Shown here: piece by piece, positions 1 to 7,709 of the stretch
Layout of the letters: the number at the start of each line of letters is the position of its first letter
Position numbering within the stretch: position 1 is the stretch's first letter
Source of the DNA: Deltaproteobacteria bacterium
GTDB taxonomy: Bacteria > Desulfobacterota > Syntrophia > Syntrophales > JAAYKM01
Direction of reading: 5' to 3'
Length of the DNA: 11,516 nt
Assembly: GCA_019136935.1 (NCBI GenBank)
Contig: JAGVTI010000070.1
Coordinates: forward strand, 1 to 11,516
Made by a program: the position numbers and the translations under genes
Notes under the pieces: generated by a model
Told to the model about the DNA's origin: nothing
Seen by the model: the letters and a program-made list of their open reading frames with translations, nothing else
Databases searched by the model: none

Positions 1-721
1 TTTGGAGGAAATCGACAAGCGGCGGGACGGCGAAGCGATCTCCGATCTGATTTCCTACCGTAACATCAACTGGATTCTGAGCCGCATTCGATACGGCTGC
101 AAAAGCGGCAAGCCCGTCGTGAATCCCTGGAAGGGCGGTGATCCCTGGCGGGATCCACGGTATGCGAGACCCGTCATGACCGCCGGACTGAATCAGGATA
201 ACCCGGTTCCGATCAGCATTCATACACACCATAAAAATCTGTCTGACGATATTCGTGGAAAATACTATTGCTGGCATAAAAAGCGTGACTACGCCGGTGT
301 CGCCGAAAGCATCCGTATTCCTGAAAACGGCAGAAAGCTGGGTGTGGGGCTGTTCGCTTCCCCCGATTTTACCAATTATACGGGGTTCATCGATGCTTCC
401 CGGACCGAAGCCATTCCGGTCCAATCGGTGCTGTTGATCGATAACTGGGATGAGGCCTTCGAGTATGAAAACGGCGGGCCGCTGTTTTTTCCCAGCGGTA
501 GTTGGACCCAGGTACCCTGGTGGAATGACGGCTCGGGCAAACACGGCGTGATCGGCAAGGTCAGGGTTCCGGCCGGCCGTCGGCTCATTCTGTATGCGGA
601 CGAATATTTCCGGGGGGAGGTTCTCAGGACGATTCCAGACACCAGGGGGGAATTCGTCGATCTGGGCGATGTGGCCGGCCGGGTCAAATCCTTCCAGTTT
701 GTTCCTGATAGCAACAAGTAA
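1..721 (+). CDS. 3' part of a protein with a C-terminal beta/gamma-crystallin-like motif
   Basis: The reading frame is open from the first bases to the TAA at 719-721. No ribosome binding site is visible before the TTG at base 2, so I treat the gene as cut at its 5' end; about 239 residues are present. I do not recognise the family of the first two thirds. That part is rich in Trp, Tyr, Pro and Gly (NPWKGGDPW, KYYCWHKK, VPWWNDGSG), suggesting a beta-rich, possibly extracytoplasmic protein. Roughly residues 193-235 resemble one beta/gamma-crystallin Greek-key motif: LILYADEYFRGE, then DLGDVAGRVKSFQFV, matching the usual aromatic-x-x-x-x-F-x-G start and G-x-x-x-S end. Members of that fold often bind calcium, but the usual N/D-N/D-x-x-S/T-S signature is not evident, so calcium binding is unsupported. 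No functional link to the downstream pqi operon is visible, and a 351-base gap separates them. Confidence 0.6.
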   Translation, partial: LEEIDKRRDGEAISDLISYRNINWILSRIRYGCKSGKPVVNPWKGGDPWRDPRYARPVMTAGLNQDNPVPISIHTHHKNLSDDIRGKYYCWHKKRDYAGVAESIRIPENGRKLGVGLFASPDFTNYTGFIDASRTEAIPVQSVLLIDNWDEAFEYENGGPLFFPSGSWTQVPWWNDGSGKHGVIGKVRVPAGRRLILYADEYFRGEVLRTIPDTRGEFVDLGDVAGRVKSFQFVPDSNK

Positions 722-1072
722 GCGGATTCGATTGGATGGAGGCCGTCAAGGGATTCCGAAGTTTCCCGCTGCGTGGTTTTGAGAATGCGCAAGGAAATGC
801 GAACTCCGGCAGACTCCCGGGCATCCGGGATTGCCGGGGGAAAGAGGGGAGTCCAGACGACCGCGTCATCGGCTGTTAAGCTGAGAAATCAAGTCGTTAC
901 GTTGCATAATGGGGTTGGGAATGTCCGTGATTTCAATGCTGGAAGAGAAACTTTCGTTTGTCGTATTCGGCGCCTGCCTTTCCGAATAGATTGAAGTCCG
1001 GAACCAAGAGTTTTATAATGCGGCATCTGTGATTTCGCCCCGGCATTCAGAAATCCGGACAGGAGAGCAACC
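722..1072. other. Intergenic region with a hairpin and the pqiA promoter
   Basis: No convincing gene lies in these 351 bases. Short open frames exist (for example 773-994) but lack a ribosome binding site or a recognisable product. A six-base inverted repeat with a four-base loop (TCCCGG at 815-820, CCGGGA at 825-830) is present. It is not followed by a T-run, so it is not a standard intrinsic terminator. A weak -10-like CATAAT lies at 905-910 without a good -35 box. The only strong regulatory signal is the promoter at 991-1019. Confidence 0.5.
991..1019 (+). promoter_or_regulatory. Predicted sigma70-type promoter for pqiABC
   Basis: A TTGAAG -35 box (991-996, four of six consensus bases) is separated by exactly 17 bases from a perfect TATAAT -10 box (1014-1019). 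The expected transcription start near 1026 would leave a leader of about 47 bases before the pqiA ATG. The leader includes the ribosome binding site AGGAG at 1061-1065. In Escherichia coli pqiAB is induced by superoxide through SoxS; I see no clear SoxS site here. Confidence 0.55.
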
Positions 1073-2371
1073 ATGCCCCTGATACCCGAGAATATCATTG
1101 CCTGTCTTGATTGTGACCTATTACAGCGTGTTTCATCCCTTCCGGACGGAGCGACGGCGCGGTGCCGGCGTTGCGGGCACACGCTTGCCCAAAGCAAGCC
1201 GGACTCCCTGAACCGGACCCTGGCCCTGGCTGCCGCCGCGGCCATTGCCCTGATCGTCGCCAACATAACCCCACTGATGGGCCTTTCCGCTGCCGGAAGG
1301 CACTCCCGCACGACGATCCTGGGCGGTGCCCGGGAAATGTGGATCCAGGGCCAGGAGATCGGGGCGATGGTCGTCGTCTTCTGTACGGTCATCGCACCTG
1401 CCGTCCATATCGCCATCATGTTGACCGTTCTGATTACAGCGAGAAGAGATCCGGTTCCATATTGGGCCGGTACGCTGCTGCGATGGTCCAACCGGAATCA
1501 ACCCTGGGCCATGGTCGAGGTGATGATGCTCGGCATCCTGGTTGCGCTGGTCAAGATTGCGGATGTGGCGACGGTGATCCCCGGCATCGGCATGTTTGCC
1601 GCGGGGGTGCTCGTGGCACTCGTAACGGCCATGACGGTCACGTTCGATCCCAATGAAATTTGGAAGCGGGTTGAATGGATCAATGGAGAAAAGCGGCCGG
1701 GTTCAACCGGCGGTCAATCTGCGGGGATTGCGGGGAAGCGGTCTGCGAACGTCGGCCCCGTGACTGGGATGAAGCGGGGATTGGTCTCGTGCGAATGCTG
1801 CGGCCTCCTGTCAAAGCCGGTCGATATCCACGGGCCTGGGAAATGTCCGCGTTGCGGAGAAAAGCTCGCGCTGCGGCGTCACAATGCAATACAACGGACC
1901 TGGGCCCTCATCGTTGCCGCGGCGATCTGCTATATCCCGGCGAATGTACTGCCGGTGATGGTATCGAAAACGCTGGTTGGAGCCCCTGAAGGCGATACCA
2001 TCATCAGTGGTGTTGCTCTGCTCTACAAGACCGGTTCCTGGCACCTGGCGCTGATCGTTCTGATTGCAAGCGTGGTGATTCCGCTCGCCAAGATCATGGC
2101 ACTGGCGTATCTGCTCATAACCGTCCGGCATCGTTCGATGAAAGGACAGCGGGAGCGGCTGCGGCTTTACCGTCTGGTTACGTTTGTGGGTCGGTGGTCG
2201 ATGCTCGACGTATTCGTGGTCACCTTTACCGTGGCCCTCATTCAACTCGATCCGATTATATCGATAAAGCCGGGGGGCGGCGTGCTTTTTTTCGCGGCAG
2301 TGGTCATCCTGACGATGGTTGCCGCCGAAAAATTTGACCCTCGCCTGATCTGGGATTCCAATAACGAGTAA
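1073..2371 (+). CDS. pqiA: PqiA-family inner-membrane protein of an MCE lipid-transport complex
   Basis: The 432-residue product has the two-lobe layout of PqiA/LetA (YebS) proteins, close to their usual length of about 420. Each lobe starts with a rubredoxin-like zinc ribbon: C11-x2-C14 with C31-x2-C34, and C240-x2-C243 with C258-x2-C261. Each ribbon is followed by about four hydrophobic helices, for example around residues 47-66, 96-120, 145-185, 280-300 and 325-350. Conserved PqiA-type segments include the Ala/Ile-rich helix with ANITP (and PANVLPVM in lobe two), and FDPNEIW / FDPRLIW at the two lobe ends. The linker (about residues 203-235) is Gly/Ser/Lys-rich. Family knowledge: PqiA/LetA sits in the inner membrane and works with an MCE protein to move lipids between membranes. 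The ATG start is supported by AGGAG eight bases upstream. pqiB follows ten bases after the stop. Confidence 0.93.
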   Translation: MPLIPENIIACLDCDLLQRVSSLPDGATARCRRCGHTLAQSKPDSLNRTLALAAAAAIALIVANITPLMGLSAAGRHSRTTILGGAREMWIQGQEIGAMVVVFCTVIAPAVHIAIMLTVLITARRDPVPYWAGTLLRWSNRNQPWAMVEVMMLGILVALVKIADVATVIPGIGMFAAGVLVALVTAMTVTFDPNEIWKRVEWINGEKRPGSTGGQSAGIAGKRSANVGPVTGMKRGLVSCECCGLLSKPVDIHGPGKCPRCGEKLALRRHNAIQRTWALIVAAAICYIPANVLPVMVSKTLVGAPEGDTIISGVALLYKTGSWHLALIVLIASVVIPLAKIMALAYLLITVRHRSMKGQRERLRLYRLVTFVGRWSMLDVFVVTFTVALIQLDPIISIKPGGGVLFFAAVVILTMVAAEKFDPRLIWDSNNE

Positions 2372-2381
2372 GGAGGCCAAC

Positions 2382-4004
2382 ATGACTGACAACAGCGATC
2401 TTTCAAATCTGCCGGAAACCACCAGCGTACCCAAAAGGCGAATGAAATTTTCCGTTGTCTGGATCATTCCCCTCGTCGCCGCCATTGTCGCCCTCGGTAT
2501 CGCGATCCAGCGGATTTTGACCGAGGGGCCGACGATCACGATCATCTTCAAGAATGCCGAAGGTGTCGAGGCGGGAAAAACCTTTGTCAAGTACAAGGAT
2601 GTGGACATCGGCCAGGTTACAAAAGTGAAACTGTCCGCAGATTTCCGGAAGGTTGTGGTGACGGCGAAGATCGACAAAAGTGCGTCGGGCCTCCTTGTCG
2701 ACGATGCCCGGTTCTGGATCGAACAGCCCCGCGCAACCCTGAGCGGCATATCCGGCATCGGAACCCTGCTGTCAGGCAACTACATCGGGTTGGAGCCCGG
2801 AAAGTCCGGGAAGGAACGGCGTGAATTTACCGGCCTCGATGTGCCGCCGGCCATCACCTTCGATCAGCCGGGCCGGCGGTTTGTACTGCAGACCCCCACT
2901 CTCGGATCGATAGGAAACGGTTCCCCCCTGTATTTCCGGCAATTGAACGTGGGACAGGTGACGGCCTATGATCTCACAGAGGACGGAACGTCAGTCAGGA
3001 TCGAAGTCTTCATCCGTGCGCCCTATGACAAATACGTCACCGACCAGACGCGTTTCTGGCAGGCGAGCGGCATCGACGTCTCCCTTGGGGCGGACGGTTT
3101 TTCCGTGCGCACCCAGTCGGTCCTTGCTCTGTTGATCGGCGGCATCGCTTTCGAAAACTTCCCGTCGGCGGAAAATCCGGAACCTGCCGCCGAGAAAACC
3201 GCCTTCACTCTCTTCAACAGCCGCACGGAAGCCATGGCCAATCCCGAAACAATTTTCACAAAATACGTCCTGTACTTCAACGAGACTCTGCGGGGACTTA
3301 ATGCGGGTTCCCCCGTTACCTATCTCGGCTTGCCCATAGGCGAGGTTGCAGCCGTCGGTTTCGAATATAATCCGGAGAACAACAGCGTTCGACCGCGTGT
3401 CGATATCGTGGTTTATCCCGGCCGTTTCATGTCCCATCTCAGGAAAACGCCGGTTCTGGAGGCAAAGGTCCATGCCGAGAGGGAACGGCGTGCTTTCATG
3501 CAGAGTGCCGTCGATCGGGGACTCCGGGCACAGCTGCGAAGCGGGAATCTCCTGACCGGCCAGCGTTTTATCACCTTCGATATCTTTCCCGATGCCCCCA
3601 AGGCAAAAATCGACTGGACGAAAGCGCCGCCGGAGCTTCCGGTTGTGCCGAGCGGTCTGCAGGATGTCGAGACGAAGATCAACAGCATCCTGACGAAGAT
3701 CGAAAAAATGCCTCTGGATGGTATCGGTACGGATCTGAAGAGGCTTCTCGAAACGACGGATAGTCTGCTGAAACGCGTCGACGGCGATATCATGCCCGAA
3801 GTGAAGAATAACCTGGAAGAATTGAAGCGCGTGCTGCAAAATATCGATGCCACGCTGGTCGGCAAGGATGCGCCGACGCAGCTCCAGCTGCGGGAGGCGC
3901 TGCAGGAGATCACCCGAGCCGCGCAGGGTGTCAGCGGTCTTACCGAGTATCTCGAAAGAAATCCCGAAGCCCTCATTCGAGGAAAATCACAGGAGAAACC
4001 ATGA
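2382..4004 (+). CDS. pqiB: PqiB-family protein with three MCE domains
   Basis: The 540-residue product matches PqiB (546 residues in E. coli) in length and layout. A short cytoplasmic tail with PKRR is followed by one transmembrane helix at about residues 25-43 (WIIPLVAAIVALGIAI). Three MCE domains follow at about 50-140, 163-255 and 294-405. Each opens with an ITIIFKNAEGVEAG-like strand and contains the V/I-G-x-V turn (KDVDIGQV, RQLNVGQV, LGLPIGEV). A long helical region (about 425-520) ends the protein. In E. coli, PqiB rings stack into a hollow tube with a C-terminal coiled-coil needle that spans the periplasm for lipid passage. The ATG start has a strong AAGGAGG six bases upstream. The stop overlaps the pqiC start (ATGA), indicating translational coupling. 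Confidence 0.94.
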   Translation: MTDNSDLSNLPETTSVPKRRMKFSVVWIIPLVAAIVALGIAIQRILTEGPTITIIFKNAEGVEAGKTFVKYKDVDIGQVTKVKLSADFRKVVVTAKIDKSASGLLVDDARFWIEQPRATLSGISGIGTLLSGNYIGLEPGKSGKERREFTGLDVPPAITFDQPGRRFVLQTPTLGSIGNGSPLYFRQLNVGQVTAYDLTEDGTSVRIEVFIRAPYDKYVTDQTRFWQASGIDVSLGADGFSVRTQSVLALLIGGIAFENFPSAENPEPAAEKTAFTLFNSRTEAMANPETIFTKYVLYFNETLRGLNAGSPVTYLGLPIGEVAAVGFEYNPENNSVRPRVDIVVYPGRFMSHLRKTPVLEAKVHAERERRAFMQSAVDRGLRAQLRSGNLLTGQRFITFDIFPDAPKAKIDWTKAPPELPVVPSGLQDVETKINSILTKIEKMPLDGIGTDLKRLLETTDSLLKRVDGDIMPEVKNNLEELKRVLQNIDATLVGKDAPTQLQLREALQEITRAAQGVSGLTEYLERNPEALIRGKSQEKP

Positions 4005-4603
4005 TGAAAAGACTCGCCCACCTCATAATTTGTTGTGTCATTGCGGTTGTCGTCTCGGGATGTGCATCGTCCACCCCATCCCGTTTTTATACCCTGAATT
4101 CCACCACCGTTTCCGTCCCTGCCGTGATGCCGCAGGCGGGTTACTCCGTTTCGGTGGGTCCGGTCTCGGTGCCGGATGCCGTCGACCGGCCGCAGATCGT
4201 TGTTCGGACCGGTCCCAATCAGGTGTCCGTCGGCGAGTTCGACCGCTGGGCTTCTCCGCTCAAAAACAGCATAGGGCATGTCGTTGTCGAAAACCTCGTT
4301 TCGATGTTGGAATCAGCGCAGGTCACCCTTTTCCCCCGGTCGACGGCCGCAGGCGCGTCGTACCGCGTTGTGATCGACATTCTGCGTTTCGAGTCGGAAC
4401 TCGGGAAAGCGGCAACCCTGGACGTGCTTTGGACGGTGAGCTCATCGAAAAACGGACAGTCCCGCCGGGGACACACAACCCTTGTCGAACCGGCTCAGGG
4501 TGCCGGCTATGCGGACCTGGCCGCGGCACACAGCCGGGCTCTCGGGCAGTTGAGTTTCGAGATTGCCGGGACGATCCGGGGTTTTGAAGCGTTACAGCCT
4601 TGA
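4001..4603 (+). CDS. pqiC: PqiC-family outer-membrane lipoprotein (ABC transport auxiliary family)
   Basis: The 200-residue product begins with a lipoprotein signal: MMKRLAH, a hydrophobic stretch, and the lipobox V-S-G-C with lipidated Cys21. Residue +2 is Ala rather than Asp, which favours sorting to the outer membrane. The mature part fits the DUF330 / ABC_trans_aux family that includes E. coli PqiC (187 residues). Typical segments are RFYTL right after the anchor, VGPVSVPDAVDRPQIVVR, and FDRWASPLKNSIGHVVVENL. The protein is expected to receive the PqiB tube at the outer membrane. It overlaps pqiB by four bases and has AGGAG about five bases before the ATG at 4001. A second ATG follows immediately at 4004. 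Confidence 0.9.
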   Translation: MMKRLAHLIICCVIAVVVSGCASSTPSRFYTLNSTTVSVPAVMPQAGYSVSVGPVSVPDAVDRPQIVVRTGPNQVSVGEFDRWASPLKNSIGHVVVENLVSMLESAQVTLFPRSTAAGASYRVVIDILRFESELGKAATLDVLWTVSSSKNGQSRRGHTTLVEPAQGAGYADLAAAHSRALGQLSFEIAGTIRGFEALQP

Positions 4604-4664
4604 GGCGCACCGGATGTAGGAACAACCTCATCCTTCTTGCAGGGATTGTCCATGGCACCCCATT

Positions 4665-4745
4665 CCGGCGAATGCCGGCGACGGAAAATCTTGGGCTGAA
4701 AAACCCGAGACCCTTCACGGGGTTGATTCTCGAGTGCAGTGAAGG
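4665..4745. repeat. Cluster of three inverted repeats downstream of pqiC
   Basis: Three separate stem-forming pairs lie in 81 bases. CCGGC (4665-4669) pairs with GCCGG (4674-4678) over a GAAT loop. TCTTGGG (4689-4695) pairs with CCCGAGA (4704-4710) with one G-U pair and an eight-base loop. CCTTCAC (4712-4718) pairs perfectly with GTGAAGG (4739-4745) around 20 bases that contain the palindrome CTCGAG. None is followed by a T-run. They could mark the 3' end of the pqi transcript, or be an operator or a dispersed palindromic element. Confidence 0.4.
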
Positions 4746-4803
4746 ATTCAGGATAACAAGCGGTTCTTTTCCGTTTGCGGAGGTATTTTGGCGGTATTCG
4801 CCG

Positions 4804-4832
4804 TTGAACGGCATCCATCCTTGTGTTATAAA
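4804..4832 (+). promoter_or_regulatory. Predicted sigma70-type promoter of the molybdenum hydroxylase operon
   Basis: TTGAAC (4804-4809, four of six consensus bases) lies 17 bases before TATAAA (4827-4832, five of six). A start near 4839 would give a leader of about 75 bases containing the hairpin at 4877-4891. This is the best promoter in the gap between pqiC and the following six genes. Confidence 0.5.
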
Positions 4833-4876
4833 CTCCCACGATTGTGATTTATACCAAAACGGCTCCTGAAAAAATA

Positions 4877-4891
4877 TTCCCCCTTGGGGAA
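4877..4891 (+). promoter_or_regulatory. Leader hairpin covering a Shine-Dalgarno-like GGGGA
   Basis: TTCCCC (4877-4882) and GGGGAA (4886-4891) are perfect complements with a CTT loop. The 3' arm contains the only purine-rich, SD-like element near the ATG at 4901, nine bases away. Folding would hide that element, so the hairpin could tune translation of the operon's first frame. This is inference from sequence only. Confidence 0.3.
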
Positions 4892-4900
4892 CCCCTGTCG

Positions 4901-4918
4901 ATGAATTGGACGGTATGA
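4901..4918 (+). other. Five-codon open frame overlapping the start of the hydroxylase large subunit
   Basis: ATG at 4901 opens a frame encoding M-N-W-T-V and stops at TGA 4916-4918. That stop overlaps the ATG (4915-4917) of the large-subunit gene as ATGA, the same junction used between several genes of this operon. The large-subunit ATG has only a weak GGA a few bases upstream, so coupling from this minicistron is possible. It may also be chance. Confidence 0.25.
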
Positions 4919-7230
4919 AATCATTTATCCCTGAAATCGGTTGCTCCATCCCCCGGGCTGATGGCGAAGCCAAGGTGTCGGGGGAGGAAAAGTATGCCAC
5001 GGATCACTACGGAGACGGGCTCCTTTGGGCAGGCGTCAGGCGTGCCGGGATTCCCCACGGCAGGATACGCGGGCTCGATGCCGGACAGGCAAAGAACCTT
5101 CCCGGTGTGATTGCCATTCTCACCGGCCGTGATGTGCCCGGAACGAATCGACAGGGGATCGTCCATAAGGATCAGCCGGTTCTGTGCACCGACAAGATCC
5201 GCCATTGCGGCGATCCCGTCGCCCTTGTCCTGGCGGAAGACAGAACCGTTCTCGCGCAGGCCCTGGCGCTCATCACCGTTGATATTGAACCTCTTCCCGG
5301 CATCTTCAGCATCGATGACGCCCTGCGGCCGGATGCGCCCCTGGTCCACGAAGAACATTCGGGAAGCAACGTCCTTCTGGCGGCGACCGTCGATAAGGGA
5401 AACGCCGAAGAGGCCTTCAGTGAGTGTGACGTCATTCTCGAGGAAACATTCACCGTTCCCTCCGTAGCCCATGCCTTCCTGGAAACGGAAAACGGCATCG
5501 CCTGGCAGGAACCGGACGGGAAGATTGTCCTCGTCGTTTCGACACAGGCGCCTTTCCGCGACCGGTTCGAAATCAGCCATGCCCTGGGCATTCCCATGGA
5601 TCGGCTCCGGATCATCGGCCCCTATCTGGGCGGTGGATTCGGGGGCAAGGATGGCGCCACGGTCCAGTGCCTGCTCGTTCTTGCCGCCATCCATGCCGGT
5701 GGGCGGCGCGTCAAGATGTGGTGGTCCCGCGAGGAAAGTATGGCGGCAGGGTTCAAGCGCCATGCCGTGCGCATGGAATACCGCCTCGGCGCCGGCTCCG
5801 ACGGAACGCTCCACGCCCTGAAATGCCGCCTGTATTACGATACGGGGGCTTACGCCCACCTTGGCGGCGAAGTCATGGCCCTTGGCATGGAGCACGCCTC
5901 CGGCCCATACCGGATTCCCCATACCCTCATCGAAGGCTGGTGCGTATATACGAACAACCCTGTTGCCGGCGCCATGCGTGGATTCGGCGTGGCACAGGTC
6001 AGCTTCGCCTTCGAAGGGATGATGGACCGCCTGGCGGAAAAGCTGCGGATGGATCCTCTTGACCTGCGGATGAAAAACGCCCTCCAGCGGGGAGATAAAA
6101 ACGGCGCCGGTGTTACGATGACCCATTCCACGGGCATCGTTTCCTGCCTGGAAGCCGTCGGTAGTCACCCACTCTGGAAGGGAAAAGAACAATGGATGGC
6201 CGAAGCGCCTCCCTTCAAAAAAAGAGGCGTCGGTGTGGCCGCCGTTTTCAACGCCATGGGTTACGGCCGCGGATTGCCGGACTCCGCCATCGCCAAGGTG
6301 GAATTGACGGCGGAGGGCAAAATCCGCGTTTACTGCGGCGTGTCGGACATGGGACAGGGAAACGCCACCGCCTTCTTCCAGATCGCCGGAGGGGTCCTGG
6401 GCCAGGAGAATGACGCCATCGAACTCGTGCAGCCGGATACGGCGCGGACCCTCCCTTCGGGTTCCGCCTCGGCCGGCCGCACAACCTACACCTACGGAAA
6501 CGCCCTGATCCAGGCAGCGGAAGAGCTTCGCCGCCGGATCATCGGCCGGGCCGCCCTCATGATTCTTGCCGATACGGTGGATGAACTGGAGCTTCTGCCC
6601 GGCCGGGTGAAGCACCTCAAATCGGGCAGGGAAATCCCGCTGAATATTCTGGCCTCCGTCATGCCGCCGGAAGACCGTATCTGCATCAGCCAGTTCATCA
6701 TGCCCGTGGCCCGTGACGGCCTCGAAACGGGAAAGGCCTTCTTCATCGGGTTTCCCCATCTCCTTTTTTCCTATGCCGCCCATCTGGCCGCCGTGGAGAT
6801 GGATGAGCTGACCGGGACGCTGGAGGTCAAGGCATACCTCGCAGCGACGGACGCCGGGAGGGTGCTCAATCCCCAGTCATACGAGCAGCAGGTGCACGGC
6901 GCCATTGCCCAGGGTATCGGGTATGCCCTGTGCGAAGAAATCAAGCTCGAAGAAGGGCGGATTCTCACTCCGGACCTTGCCACCTTCATCATTCCCGGCG
7001 CCATGGATATTCCGGATATGATGTCCATTTCCGTCGAGACATGCGAGACATCCGGTCCCTACGGCATGAAGGGAGCCGGCGAGGTCGGCATCAACGGGCC
7101 GTTGCCGGCCATTGCCGGCGCACTGGCGCAAGCCTGCGGCATCCGGGTCAAAACGGCGCCTCTGACGGCGGAAAGGATTCTGGAAGCCATGGTCGAACAG
7201 CAGACCGCTTGCGAAAGGAAACCGTCATGA
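4915..7230 (+). CDS. Molybdopterin-binding large subunit, xanthine dehydrogenase / aldehyde oxidase family
   Basis: The product is 771 residues from the ATG at 4915; a TTG nine bases earlier is a less likely start. It belongs to the molybdenum hydroxylase large subunits (CoxL/XdhA/PucD type). The N-terminal domain opens with IGCSIPRADGEAKVSGEEKYATD. Cofactor-site motifs follow: GGGFGGKD (239-246), AMRGFG with R355, DMGQG with Q481, and KGAGEVG with E723, the position of the catalytic Glu (E1261 in bovine xanthine oxidase). Such enzymes hydroxylate purines, N-heterocycles or aldehydes with water as oxygen source. Two xanthine-binding residues of the bovine enzyme appear changed: E802 aligns with D246 and R880 with L323, so xanthine is doubtful. 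The [2Fe-2S] gene follows with an ATGA overlap. No XdhC/CoxI-type cofactor-insertion gene lies in the window. Confidence 0.88.
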   Translation: MKSFIPEIGCSIPRADGEAKVSGEEKYATDHYGDGLLWAGVRRAGIPHGRIRGLDAGQAKNLPGVIAILTGRDVPGTNRQGIVHKDQPVLCTDKIRHCGDPVALVLAEDRTVLAQALALITVDIEPLPGIFSIDDALRPDAPLVHEEHSGSNVLLAATVDKGNAEEAFSECDVILEETFTVPSVAHAFLETENGIAWQEPDGKIVLVVSTQAPFRDRFEISHALGIPMDRLRIIGPYLGGGFGGKDGATVQCLLVLAAIHAGGRRVKMWWSREESMAAGFKRHAVRMEYRLGAGSDGTLHALKCRLYYDTGAYAHLGGEVMALGMEHASGPYRIPHTLIEGWCVYTNNPVAGAMRGFGVAQVSFAFEGMMDRLAEKLRMDPLDLRMKNALQRGDKNGAGVTMTHSTGIVSCLEAVGSHPLWKGKEQWMAEAPPFKKRGVGVAAVFNAMGYGRGLPDSAIAKVELTAEGKIRVYCGVSDMGQGNATAFFQIAGGVLGQENDAIELVQPDTARTLPSGSASAGRTTYTYGNALIQAAEELRRRIIGRAALMILADTVDELELLPGRVKHLKSGREIPLNILASVMPPEDRICISQFIMPVARDGLETGKAFFIGFPHLLFSYAAHLAAVEMDELTGTLEVKAYLAATDAGRVLNPQSYEQQVHGAIAQGIGYALCEEIKLEEGRILTPDLATFIIPGAMDIPDMMSISVETCETSGPYGMKGAGEVGINGPLPAIAGALAQACGIRVKTAPLTAERILEAMVEQQTACERKPS

Positions 7231-7709
7231 TCATCCGATTTGTCCTGAACGGCGAAGAAACGCAAATCGATTGCGCGCCGGATCGGCGTGTGATCGACCT
7301 CCTCCGGGAAGATTTCGGTCTTACCGGAATCAAAGAAGGTTGCGGCAGTGGCGAATGCGGGACCTGTACGATCCTGGTGGACGGTGAAAACAGGCTTTCC
7401 TGCCTCATGCTGGCGGTCCAGCTGGAAGGAAAATCCATTACCACGATCGAAGGTCTTGCCGGTGAAAACCGGCAGCATCCTCTTCAGGAGGCATTCATCC
7501 GGTGCGGCGCTGTCCAGTGCGGTTACTGCTCCCCCGGCATGATTCTCGCGGCAAGGGCTCTGTTAACAGAGAATCCGGAGCCGACGCGGGAGCAGATCCG
7601 GGAAGCGCTGAGCGGGAATCTCTGCCGCTGTACGGGCTATCAGAAGATTGTCGACGCCGTGGAGGCTGCGGCCCGGGCGATGCAGAAGCAGAAGGAGAAG
7701 GCCGGATGA
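7227..7709 (+). CDS. [2Fe-2S] subunit of the molybdenum hydroxylase
   Basis: The product is 160 residues from the ATG at 7227, typical for CoxS/XdhC(PucE)-type small subunits. The N-terminal plant-ferredoxin-like domain carries C39-x4-C44-x2-C47 and C59. The C-terminal helical domain carries C98-x2-C101 (QCGYCSPG) and C133-x-C135 (NLCRCTGY). All eight cluster ligands are present, so two intact [2Fe-2S] centres are expected. They pass electrons from the molybdenum site to FAD. The frame is open much further upstream, but homology starts at MIIRFVLNGEE, AAGGAAA lies just before this ATG, and the ATGA overlap with the large-subunit stop supports it. The next gene also overlaps by ATGA. Confidence 0.92.
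   Translation: MIIRFVLNGEETQIDCAPDRRVIDLLREDFGLTGIKEGCGSGECGTCTILVDGENRLSCLMLAVQLEGKSITTIEGLAGENRQHPLQEAFIRCGAVQCGYCSPGMILAARALLTENPEPTREQIREALSGNLCRCTGYQKIVDAVEAAARAMQKQKEKAG

Larger units (their letters stand above)
4604..4914. other. Intergenic region between pqiC and the molybdenum hydroxylase operon
   Basis: These 311 bases separate two operons. An 89-codon open frame (4600-4869) has no ribosome binding site and no family features, and I reject it. The region holds three inverted repeats (4665-4745), a promoter (4804-4832), and a hairpin plus short reading frame next to the downstream start (4877-4918). No intrinsic terminator with a T-run was found for pqiABC. Confidence 0.5.

Noticed and set aside
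815..830. Hairpin TCCCGG / CCGGGA as an intrinsic terminator of the first gene
   Set aside because: The stem is only six bases and is followed by a G-rich stretch, not a T-run.
773..994. 73-codon + strand frame before pqiA
   Set aside because: No ribosome binding site and no recognisable product; it ends just before the pqiA promoter and reads like non-coding sequence.
1811..2779. 322-codon open frame on the minus strand across the pqiA-pqiB junction
   Set aside because: It is antisense to two well-supported genes and shows no family features.
4600..4869. 89-codon + strand frame after pqiC
   Set aside because: No ribosome binding site, no domain or signal, and it runs through the inverted repeats and the predicted promoter.
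4921..6783. 620-codon open frame on the minus strand
   Set aside because: It lies wholly inside the molybdenum hydroxylase large-subunit gene, whose motifs are unmistakable. Long antisense frames are common in GC-rich genes, and its translation shows no recognisable domain.
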